This document shows positions 1-7,822 of a stretch of 17,723 nucleotides of DNA, piece after piece (position 1 is the stretch's first letter; the number at the start of each line of letters is the position of its first letter). The translations under genes were made by a program, and so were the position numbers. Origin of the DNA: Candolleomyces eurysporus (Eukaryota > Basidiomycota > Agaricomycetes > Agaricales > Psathyrellaceae); assembly GCA_027579435.1 (NCBI GenBank), contig JANBPK010000745.1:81572-99294 (forward strand). Direction: 5' to 3'. Below the pieces are notes generated by a model that saw nothing but the letters and a program-made list of their open reading frames with translations, made no database searches and was not told the origin of the DNA.

Positions 1-11
1 GTGGGATGAAT

Positions 12-1781
12 TCAGGGCGATTTCCCAGAACCACGAACCAATACCGTCGTCACGAACTGTTTCAGTGTTTCTATATTCCCGGGGAGGGGGTTCCACTCGT
101 TGAAAACCAACTTCTCTAAGCCTTTCCCCAGCCCATGCCGAAGCCCAAGATTTTGCTCCAACAAAACGATCTTCCTCACGAACCGCGCCATTGATGCGGG
201 GTCCCGTCTNGAGTAAGGCGTGTTCCGACGGCCATCAAAAGTGAGAGTCTTGAGAGCAGGGAAGCGTCGTGGAAAGGCTGATTGTCGTTGTTTCGACGGG
301 TCTTTAGATCGGACACTACGTAGGATGGCCGTAGCCTTGATGGCGTCGATGTGCACAGGGTCATCTCTTAAGCAGTGCAAAAGGGCGACGCTGGCTGGTG
401 CGGAGACCGACACCTTCGATATATGTGGCAGGTCTGCGAGGATTTCCCAGAAAATCTTTCTTTTCGTGATGCCCGCCTCCTTGGCTCCAATCTCGGACCG
501 TATTACTAGGGATTGAAGGTTTGAGATGGATACACCGGAGATGGGGAAATGCTCCTTGAAGGTTGTCAAGGAAAATAGTTCCGAGTCGTCGTCGAACAGT
601 TCTCGGTATGCTTGGATGGTTTGATGATGGTTGGAGATGTGGAGGAGTGCTCCTGTGGTAGGAGTGCCTTCGTGATCAAACGATTGTTCATCTTCCCATC
701 CCTCAACTAACACATCGTGGTTCCTGTCACTGACCGCGAGGCATTTGAAGTAAATACTCGATGAGCGTGCGGTGGACAATGCCGAAAAGAGTGCTCTCAA
801 GTCGACTACACATGGGCCAGTTTCTCCCCATGGTTCCAATCCGACATGCGCGGTCTGTGGGATCCGTATACCTCCGAGGAACCGATACGTGAGCACGGGG
901 AGGTCAACCAAATATAGGTCCTTGAGTTGTGAAAGTTGAGGTATGGGATGCGAAATGTGGTGACTTGACTGGTCGACGTTAAGGGGCAGGACCTCTTCCG
1001 CAGTAAAACTCTGAAGAGTGCCTTGCAAATCTTGTAGAAGTTGGAATAGCTGTTCCCAAGTGGGTCGGGGGGAAAGGTTGGAGATTTCGAGGTCCGTTAC
1101 GGACCCACGGCGGAGGAGCGGGGACACAGACCCAATGCTGTTGAGACCATCTAGCTGCAAACTCCGAAGGCGGGGAGCCCCTGCTTCAAAAATGTTCGGA
1201 GGGATTGTGTATTGGTGGCTGAGAATCAAAATGTGTTCCAATGCGTCGGCAGAGTACCCGCCAGCAAGGCGATCGAGGAAATCCTCCACACACACACTTT
1301 TTCCAAACAAAAACAGGCTCCGGATTCGAGGAATCAATGCTATGATGGCGTTCAGCGNGGCTTGACAAAGGTGGAAATCCAGTGAGATCTCGACGGACAC
1401 TGCACTACCCTGGGACCTCTCCACTAGTAGTATTTGGAATGGCATGGTGTCGGTCTCCGTCCGGGGGTAGAACCATAAGGCGTTCCACAAACAAGGCAGG
1501 TCGGAAGCAACTTGTCGCCAATACCGGCAAACGTGAGTGACACGAATCCATTGGTTTTTCTCCACTCGTCGATTGATACCGATCGCATTGAACTCTGCAC
1601 GGTAAAGCGCGAGTATTTCGCGGAGAATTTCTACTGGCAACCGAGAAATGGGCGAGAGGTGGTAGGGCGCCGGGTGTGCTCTTTCCTTGACTGGCAGCTC
1701 TGGAACGCGAGCCGTTTTCGATGTCTGCGTCTCATCAGTCTCAATAGAGGGTTGTGATCTTTCCGTTTGCGAAGACGTCAT
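12..1781 (-). CDS. F-box domain protein, agaricomycete type
   Basis: A single open exon encodes about 589 residues. The F-box lies at about residues 42-104. It has the SRLPVEILREIL core followed by THVCRYWRQVASDLPCLWN, the form common in mushroom F-box proteins. F-box proteins bind Skp1 and bring substrates to SCF ubiquitin ligases. The remainder has weak leucine-rich, LRR-like stretches (for example FPALKTLTF near the C-terminus) that probably form the substrate-binding part, which is inference. The frame stays open up to 2015, but I chose the ATG at 1781. It gives a short polar N-terminus ahead of the F-box, whereas the extra 78 upstream residues do not look like part of such a protein. Ns fall at 210 and 1358. 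It lies in tandem with the SDR gene, whose stop is 387 bp upstream of this start. The substrate is unknown. Confidence 0.85.
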   Translation of the reverse strand: MTSSQTERSQPSIETDETQTSKTARVPELPVKERAHPAPYHLSPISRLPVEILREILALYRAEFNAIGINRRVEKNQWIRVTHVCRYWRQVASDLPCLWNALWFYPRTETDTMPFQILLVERSQGSAVSVEISLDFHLCQAXLNAIIALIPRIRSLFLFGKSVCVEDFLDRLAGGYSADALEHILILSHQYTIPPNIFEAGAPRLRSLQLDGLNSIGSVSPLLRRGSVTDLEISNLSPRPTWEQLFQLLQDLQGTLQSFTAEEVLPLNVDQSSHHISHPIPQLSQLKDLYLVDLPVLTYRFLGGIRIPQTAHVGLEPWGETGPCVVDLRALFSALSTARSSSIYFKCLAVSDRNHDVLVEGWEDEQSFDHEGTPTTGALLHISNHHQTIQAYRELFDDDSELFSLTTFKEHFPISGVSISNLQSLVIRSEIGAKEAGITKRKIFWEILADLPHISKVSVSAPASVALLHCLRDDPVHIDAIKATAILRSVRSKDPSKQRQSAFPRRFPALKTLTFDGRRNTPYXRRDPASMARFVRKIVLLEQNLGLRHGLGKGLEKLVFNEWNPLPGNIETLKQFVTTVLVRGSGKSP

Positions 1782-2168
1782 GCCACTGTTTGGAGGCGAA
1801 TCGAACTGTTCTCGTCGTAATTGAAACAGGAGATGATCAGCCCCGCGAAAGTGAAAGATATTGAGCTGAATCTCACTTTTTTNCTTTGTGTTTGCTGGAA
1901 GATTTCGAAGAGAAATCCACGAGGATGCGTCGGCGTCGTATCGATGGTGGTTGAAACGTTGATGGTTGAGAAATACAAAAGTGTGTGACAGATTGCACAC
2001 GAAAGTAACACCCACATGCAGTGTGACTCATGACATCCGATTATTTAGGACGCGTAAAGGAGTTCCGTTATGTTATAAACCGTATAGGTATAGGTCCAGT
2101 GCTAGTGAGTGTTGACATACACCCGTAACTGCACACATAGGAAACAGACTCCTTTTCTTATTAATCTT
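1782..2168. other. Intergenic spacer between the F-box and SDR genes
   Basis: This 387-bp stretch separates two genes transcribed in the same direction (minus). It must hold the 3' end of the SDR transcript and the promoter of the F-box gene. I see no convincing TATA box at a sensible distance from the 1781 start, no repeat and no RNA gene. Confidence 0.5.
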
Positions 2169-3487
2169 TCAACCCGAGAAATTTTGAACGATCTGTTTGA
2201 CCCGTCCATCGACCTTGGAGAGCTCCTCAATCAGATCCGCCTAGATATTACACAGAAACGGATCGTCAAACAGCCATACCAAAAGTAAAGAAAGGAATGC
2301 TCACCCAAAGTTTGTCTTGACGCCTCTTGCCCTCTTCTCCTAGAACATAATCGCTGGGTTCCTCGACTTCATAAATGTTGACGTACGCTCCCTTCAGCAA
2401 GTCTACATCATCTGGTCCACCCACGGCAGCCCACACGAATTGACGGCTGCCTTCCTCTGCGGTGCGGGCAAGTGCTTTTTCCAGAAGGTTGATCATAATA
2501 GAACGGATTCCAGAGAACGATCTCCGTAAATCAGACTTGCATAGGCCTGGATTGACACAACTGACAGTCACTGGTGTGTCCTTCAGTAACTCTGTAAGAG
2601 ATCGAGCGAAGAAGACGTTTAACACTGCTCGCCATATTCTCAGTAAAATATTGACAAAGAGAGAAAATCCAACCTACGCTTCGATTCGAGATAGCGGACT
2701 TGAACTATACTGCAGGAGGACAATTTGACATTAGCTCTTGGCTAATGAGTGTAAAAAANTGAGAACGTGCTTCGGCGTGCAGTACTCCTTACTGTTGAGA
2801 ATTTGAAACGGAGACGGAGCGTTGATGACTTTCGTGTCGTCCAAGTGCGCCCAGTAGTGAAGTTCGCTAGTCACAACCACGATCCTCGGCCGTGTGCCAT
2901 ATTTCGTAGCAGTTTCCACGATCCTCGGGGCCAACAGAAGGCAAAGAAGCGAGGTTGATAAGTCGTTGACTTGTAATCTACGCATATCAAAGGCAAAAAT
3001 TAGATTTTATGTCAGGTTGAGGAGTTCAGAAAACGTACGTCTCTTCCCATCCATCTACGGTCGTCTTATACTCAGTGGCGGTGATGGCCGCGTTCGCAAC
3101 CAAAATGTCGAGCCGATTTCCCTCCTTCAAAAAATCGTCCACGAAGGATAAAACAGACGAAAATCGAGCCAAATCGAGTGCCCGTAGCTCCGCCGAGTAC
3201 CCAGTTTCCTCTCGAATTTCTTTAGAAAAGATTAACGCCGTCAATAAGGCCGAAACAATGCTGGAGGTTTCACACTCACTATTCACAGCAGCTCTGCCTT
3301 TCTCCTCGTTGCGGCAAGCAAGGATAAGCTTGGCTGGCCCCATACGAGAGAAATGCTTGGCAGTCTCGAACCCAAGGCCAGTGTTGGCCCCAACGACGAT
3401 GACGGTCTGACCCTTGAGGTCCACCTGGATCACAGGGGGGATTTTGAATCGTTGGTCTTGAATGAAGGACAAAATGGTTTTCTTCAT
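2169..3487 (-). CDS. Short-chain dehydrogenase/reductase (classical SDR, retinol dehydrogenase-like)
   Basis: This is an NAD(P)-dependent oxidoreductase with a Rossmann fold; its substrate cannot be predicted. The cofactor motif TGxxxGxG is present as VVGANTGLG. The NNAG-type motif reads VANAA, the catalytic Ser lies in VVVTSELHYW, and the catalytic Tyr/Lys lie in RYLESK followed by LLNVFFA. I read the exons as 3280-3487, 3039-3219, about 2786-2977, about 2678-2709, 2305-2624 and 2169-2240. The introns at 3220-3279, 2978-3038, 2625-2677 and 2241-2304 have matching phases. The last one (GTGAGC...CTAG) is needed to reach the usual C-terminus ending QIVQNFSG. The third-exon donor is uncertain because of an N at 2759; the coding sequence may run further, through CTPKHV. 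The protein is about 334 residues, normal for the family. The start is Met at 3487, not the in-frame ATG at 3517, because a TATA box lies at 3537-3543. Confidence 0.87.
2678..2709 (-). other. Short SDR exon carrying the catalytic YxxxK
   Basis: An exon of about 32 nt encodes RYLESK, the active-site Tyr and Lys. The donor is GTAGGT after position 2678 and is followed by a 53-nt intron. The acceptor is CTGCAG (exon from 2709), or TATAG (exon from 2704) if the previous exon ends in the other phase. The downstream junction restores SKLLNVFF exactly. Confidence 0.7.
3220..3279 (-). other. 60-nt intron with no stop and a length divisible by three (SDR gene)
   Basis: The donor is GTGAGT and the acceptor is CTAAAG. 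Splicing joins AAVN to KIREETG, which is the usual SDR spacing between the cofactor-binding half and the DLARFSS segment. Retention keeps the frame and would insert 20 residues, so a simple ORF scan reads straight through it. Confidence 0.75.
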
Positions 3488-3536
3488 CACGGGAAATGGG
3501 TTTGAATCTTCAGACATAGTAAGTCGCTGTAACGGC

Positions 3537-3543
3537 TTTTATA
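3537..3543 (-). promoter_or_regulatory. TATA box of the SDR gene
   Basis: TATAAAA lies on the minus strand about 20 nt upstream of the ATG at 3517 and about 50 nt upstream of the in-frame ATG at 3487. A start site roughly 30 nt downstream of the TATA would fall at or past the first ATG, so the second ATG is the likelier start. This is inferred from usual TATA-to-start spacing. Confidence 0.5.
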
Positions 3544-4143
3544 TGTCAACGGTCACCTATAGAGTGGCCCATTCGATCCAAAAGGGGTCATCCGATGACT
3601 ACGCCAGAGTTGGTCATAGAGAGTCCGATGGCCCAATGAGATGGGTATCCAAAACTCATATCCAGTCGTTCTCCTCTGTCTTCTCTGAGTTCGCGGTCTA
3701 GAGTCGAGCGTAGTATAGCGCTGTGACTTGGAACTCATAGGTCACTTGGGTGCGCCCGCCGTGAAAGGTTGCAGAAGCAGTCTAGTACCCATGATTTATA
3801 TATGCTGCGGCAATTCTGTTAGACGTGACGTTTCGTTTCTTCTGGCGACGTGAATTCAAACACACTTTAGCCCTTCAAAAGTTCCGATCGGCGGTCGAAT
3901 GCCTGAGCTCTGCATTGACGTTAACATTCCAACGCTGCCTTCGAATATCAGTTGAATGTATGCTCGGCTGCTCTGCTCCACCTGGCACTGCAGAGCGTTG
4001 GTTTCGGATGTTGTACAAGGAATACTGCGAGTTGAAGGCAATCGCTGGGGCCAGTTACGAGGCCCTACGTAATGAAAGTTCATTTCATCCAGATTCCGTC
4101 CTGAGCTTTATACGGTTTTTGACTGCGTAAAGCGCAGTTTCAG

Positions 4144-4356
4144 CTACACCCCATCATGCAACTCTTCCGGAGTATGTGGGATTTCGATCTTGCTTCCTGT
4201 ATTAAGCACATCGTCCTCCCAGAGTTTGTACTTGGGGGGACCTCCCAGACCTAAACTTGTGACGGTGTCACAGGTCATCCGATACGTGACGAACGTGATG
4301 AGCGTGACGGTCGCGACTGGCTGCCAGCCGATTCCTTCTCTCTTCCTTTCTACCAT
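4144..4356 (-). other. Unrecognised 70-codon open frame
   Basis: The frame runs from an ATG to a TAG and has a hydrophobic patch (VATVTLITFV) and a PPKYKLWEDD segment. It could be a terminal exon of an unrecognised gene, but I found no convincing upstream exon. It may be chance. Confidence 0.15.
4258..4272. repeat. Palindrome TGTGAC-GGT-GTCACA
   Basis: Perfect 6-bp arms flank a 3-bp spacer, within a stretch (4258-4320) that repeats GTGAC or CGTGA several times. It could be a dimeric regulator site in the divergent spacer. It is short enough to be chance. Confidence 0.3.
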
Positions 4357-5125
4357 ATAGACTCTGCTATGGCTCTGAAAATTAACCTAAATCCTGCGAT
4401 ATGGCCCATACAATGAAAATCTGGAGCAAAAATTTAGCTCAAACTGTTGATCGTCGTTGTAGGATGGACACTGTATCTATCAGCCCATTTAAACTTGGGC
4501 CACCTTCGCCGCACTCAAACATGGCCACCAGGAAGTATGCCCTGGTTGCGAGGCAAAATAACGCGAGAATAAACAGCTCCTCGGTCTCTGAGTGTTGAGC
4601 GAGGTAAGTAACTCTCTTTCTACTTCCAGATACTTCAAGCTGAACGATCTCTCGGCATGAAGTATGGCCAATCAAAAATTTCAGGGCCAACCTCCTTAAA
4701 CCCACTTTTCGCAGAGTTTTATTCTCGGTTTCGCCTGGCTTCATGGTATTACAAGGCCGAGATTGCGGCATTATCAACTCTTCCTTGCGATCCTTTGACG
4801 GTCGGGCTGTAAGCATCTGGCGATATTGGAGCTACCTCAGCACCTGCTGCCCGGCTTGTCGAAACACCGGCGTGCGTTTGCCTCCCATTTTGGCCATTGG
4901 TCTCTTTGAGGAAGCTTTTCTACTTCTTAAAGACCAGATGCGATATTAACAGCAGACCAATATAGTTGGCTTGGTGATCATGTCACGAGCAAGAGCAACC
5001 TCTTGCGAAGGTAGTTGGTCTCATTTCGAAAGGCGCCACCCCTAAAATTGTCAAGATCGCTTATCTTCGTGTTACTCATCTTGACGGCGACATCGTTATA
5101 TCGAATTCGGCGGATCACATCTCGC

Positions 5126-5132
5126 TATAAAA
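5126..5132 (+). promoter_or_regulatory. TATA box of the P450 gene
   Basis: TATAAAA on the plus strand places the expected transcript start near 5156-5160. The in-frame ATG at 5164 would then have almost no leader, while the ATG at 5206 (GTGATGG context) has a leader of about 50 nt. Confidence 0.6.
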
Positions 5133-5205
5133 CCCCCCATCCTGGCCTTGGTAGCCGCATTGTATGAACTTCACTCCATTCTGCTTGGTCCCCNTGCCAT
5201 TCGTG

Positions 5206-7415
5206 ATGGCCGGCCTTCNGACAACACCTTCTTTCTCTTCTCTTCATTCGTTTATCATCTCNTCTTTCTTCTTGGTGGCGATCATCAAGCTTCGCAGATG
5301 GTTGGCTTGGAGGCGGGCAAATCCCAAATCACTTCCGTACCCGCCAGGGCCAACGCGNTGGCCTATCATCGGCAACTTGTTCGACCTCGCGAGGGAGAAC
5401 GAGTCGNCCAAATACAATCTGATGGCAAAGAAATACGGTGAGTGGCTTCTGGCGTTCCTACCAATGTGTGGTCATTTGGTTGACGTATNNCCGTCTACAG
5501 GCGACCTCTTCTTTCTCTCCATCATGGGCCAGAATCTACTCTTCGTTAACTCCTTCANAGTCGCCTATGAATTNTTCGAGAGGAAGTCATCCATCTATTC
5601 TGACCGCAAGAGGTCAATTATGATCAATGANTTGTACGTGTTTCTCCATGGGTCGCGTCCCGAACCTCTACCAACCCTTTTCAACAGACAGGATTGGGAC
5701 TGGAGNTTTGGACATATGCCTTATGGTATGTTGAGGCCAGGCCTNTGACGNGAAGTTTGATAACNGACATCNTTCCAAGGCGAAAAATGGAANCTTCATC
5801 GAAAGTTATTCCACGTTGAGTTTCAGCAGTCGTCNGTACCTTCGTATGCTCCCGTCCATCTTCGAGAAGCNCGTATACTNGCGTGCAGACTACTGCGGTC
5901 GCCATCCAACCTCATCAANCACCTGAGACTGTATGTTGTCCAGCTCTCAGCCNCGCCTTGGTGCTGACCNACCGTTTCAGAAACGCAGGCGGTGTTATNA
6001 TGGGTGCCACCTACGGAATTGAAGACGAATCAGAAAACGATAGGTATATNACAGTTGCAGAAAGAGCCTTGAAGGGTATGGCAATGGGAGCCAAACCCGG
6101 TGGGTTCCTTGTNGAATTCCTACCTTTCCGTATGTTTCGCGTCGTTGGCTCGCACCNCGGATNCTGACGCATTCCCTCTGACNTGCNAGTAAAGCATCTA
6201 CCGTAGGTTCANTNTTTGNAGGGTTANCTTCCAACGCTGACANTNATNACAGTGAATGGTGCCCTGGCTCGGGGTTTCTGCAGAAGGCNAAAGAATGGCG
6301 CCAGGCCGTTTACGAAATGAGAGANTCGCCATTCGAGACTGTGATTCACGCTTTAGTAAGTAGGGTCATGCTTTCGAAAGCCNTCTGATGATATAGATAT
6401 ACTCNGCAGGCANAAGGAACAGCCTGTCCGTCTTTCGTTTCCAACCTAATGTCTAGGTTGGAGCCTAAAGGTGACAACGCCTCTNTTGAGGAAGTCATTC
6501 GGAANTGCGCAGGTCTGGCTTACGCAGGTANAGTNNTGTTGCCTTCTGTCATTGGNGAATGACGCTGATAACTCATATCACCATNCTNCAATTAGCTAGT
6601 GCAGAAAGNGTATGTGTATCGTTCATTCACTATGCTTTCCTGTNTTAATCGGTTTACTCCAGACTACCTCCACTCTAGCCACCTTCATTCTCGCGATGGT
6701 GTTGAATCCCCAAGTCTTNAACAAGGCCCAGGCAGAGCTGGACGAAGTGGTCGGCCACTCCAGGTTACCTGACGAAAAGGATCGACCGCATCTGCCATAT
6801 GTCAGCGCAATCGTCAANGAGGTTCTAAGGTGNGATATTNCATTGCCATCGAGATTATGTGCAGCAGCTCAATCTGNTCGATATNTAGGTGGAATCCTGT
6901 CGCTCCTCTAGGTAAAAGACCGTTCCGCGGGCCAAGGGAAGCGAATACGACGACTGACAAATTTCGCTAGGTCTTCCTCACATGCTTTCCCAAGACGACG
7001 AGTATNATGGATACTTTATACCCGCTGGAACGCTTGTCATCGGCAACACATGGTCCGCGCATTCAGCTCACCNTCTCNTGTCTTATACTTACNCTCGTTC
7101 TATAGGACTATCCTCCACGACCCAGAAGTATTCCCAGAACCCCTGACATTCAATCCAGACCGGTTCNTCAANGACTCNCAAGCGAACATCTCCCCTCTCC
7201 ACCCGTTATCCTCAGCATTTGGCTATGGCCGACGAGCTTGCCCCGGCCGTTTCATGGCAGAACAACAGCTCTTCATTACCATTGCTACGATTCTGGCTTT
7301 GTTCGAGATCGGTCCTGGGCTCGACGAGAAGGGCAGTCCAGTGAAAGTGGAAGCCAAGTTTACTTCAGGGATGATCTGGTATGTGGATAACTTTCGTTGC
7401 GTTTACAAAGAGTGA
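5206..7415 (+). CDS. Cytochrome P450 monooxygenase, intron-rich
   Basis: This is a membrane-anchored haem monooxygenase of the microsomal type. In order I see an N-terminal membrane segment, the proline hinge PYPPGP, a C-helix with W and HRKLFH, an I-helix ASAEST, ExxR as EVLR, the FNPDRF motif, and the haem loop FGYGRRACPGR with the cysteine ligand. I read the exons as 5206-5437, 5501-5633, 5688-5725, 5780-5930, 5981-6129, 6190-6202, 6253-6355, 6410-6527, 6596-6609, 6663-6829, 6889-6911, 6971-7052 and 7106-7415. All phases match, giving about 510 residues (524 from the ATG at 5164), a normal P450 length. The last intron has a weak donor, GTCCGC. The many Ns hide residues but do not break the model. 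It resembles the basidiomycete P450s usually annotated as O-methylsterigmatocystin-oxidoreductase-like; the substrate is unknown. It is divergent from the SDR gene. Confidence 0.88.
6190..6202 (+). other. 13-nt micro-exon in the P450 gene
   Basis: The exon TAAAGCATCTACC lies between an NAG acceptor (one N) and a GTAGGT donor. It joins FLPF to LKHLP and then to EWCPG, matching the usual P450 segment before the F-G region. Skipping it shifts the frame. Confidence 0.65.
6596..6609 (+). other. 14-nt micro-exon in the P450 I-helix
   Basis: The exon CTAGTGCAGAAAGN lies between a TTAG acceptor and a GTATGT donor. It supplies the I-helix residues A-S-A-E-S just ahead of TTSTLATF. Skipping it removes the oxygen-activation motif and shifts the frame. 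Confidence 0.65.
6889..6911 (+). other. 23-nt micro-exon after ExxR in the P450 gene
   Basis: The acceptor is NTAG and the donor is GTAAAA. It completes EVLR and encodes WNPVAPLG, the usual sequence after the K-helix, before LPHMLSQDDEY in the next exon. Confidence 0.7.
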
Positions 7416-7822
7416 GTGGAGTTAACGACGTGAACCTTTGGTTTGATTTAGCCATCCGATGCCGTTCAAGTATACGATTAAACCGAGAGGAGAATATGTC
7501 AACACGCTGCTAGAGTCATGAATCTGACTTGTTCTGTTTCGTCGTTCTGGTACCAGTGCNGNGTTTTCATTCCNGACTTATTTATGTTCACCTTCGTTTG
7601 CTCNNTACAAGGGNTATTGCNNTCCATTGAAAGANTCGAGACGATTCNACNAGCGAGAAATGAGNNNNCAAAATCANATAANATTGTTGATACAATAGAA
7701 GACNGCGNGGNTNAGTGTNANGCANCCGGCAAGAGACTGAAGAANATACNACANGAAGCNNTCGAGAAATGATANNACAAGAAAGTGAAAGAAAGAAANG
7801 TANAGATGAGTGAAAACNCGTN
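7416..7822. other. Convergent intergenic region, N-dense
   Basis: This 407-bp region lies between the P450 stop and the stop of the converging GTPBP1-like gene and must hold both 3' ends. About 7558-7817 carries dozens of isolated Ns, the densest patch in the window. Both strands can be read as short open frames there, but they are uninterpretable with so many ambiguous bases. I see no RNA gene or terminator. Confidence 0.5.

Larger units (their letters stand above)
3518..5205. other. 1.7-kb spacer between the divergent SDR and P450 genes
   Basis: No gene could be recognised. Short open frames exist, for example a 70-codon minus-strand frame at 4144-4356 and a 125-codon minus-strand frame at 4439-4816. 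They match no family I know and lack plausible splice connections. Visible elements are the SDR TATA box, a second AT-rich TATATAAAT on the minus strand near 3795-3803, a CCAAT at 4957-4961 about 165 bp before the P450 TATA, and a small palindrome at 4258-4272. Confidence 0.45.

Noticed and set aside
1284..1300. Short CA repeat (ACACACACACAC)
   Set aside because: It is a brief run inside the F-box coding frame and does not behave as a separate element.
1782..2015. N-terminal extension of the F-box protein
   Set aside because: The frame is open, but the 78 extra residues do not resemble the family and the internal ATG at 1781 gives a normal layout.
2266..2304. SDR stop codon at 2266 giving a C-terminus ending FTFGMAV
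   Set aside because: This is intron read-through. The GTGAGC...CTAG intron at 2241-2304 joins to a typical SDR C-terminus ending at 2169.
4439..4816. 125-codon minus-strand frame with a hydrophobic stretch
   Set aside because: No family resemblance, and no partner exon or promoter was found. Kept as non-coding spacer.
5640..7105. P450 as a pseudogene, because stops and frame changes appear throughout
   Set aside because: Each break coincides with a GT...AG intron of about 50-70 nt whose removal restores conserved P450 sequence in frame.
7518..7772. Plus-strand frame with a Lys/Glu-rich, coiled-coil-like translation
   Set aside because: Too many Ns to read, and it lies between two convergent stops. 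No evidence for a gene.
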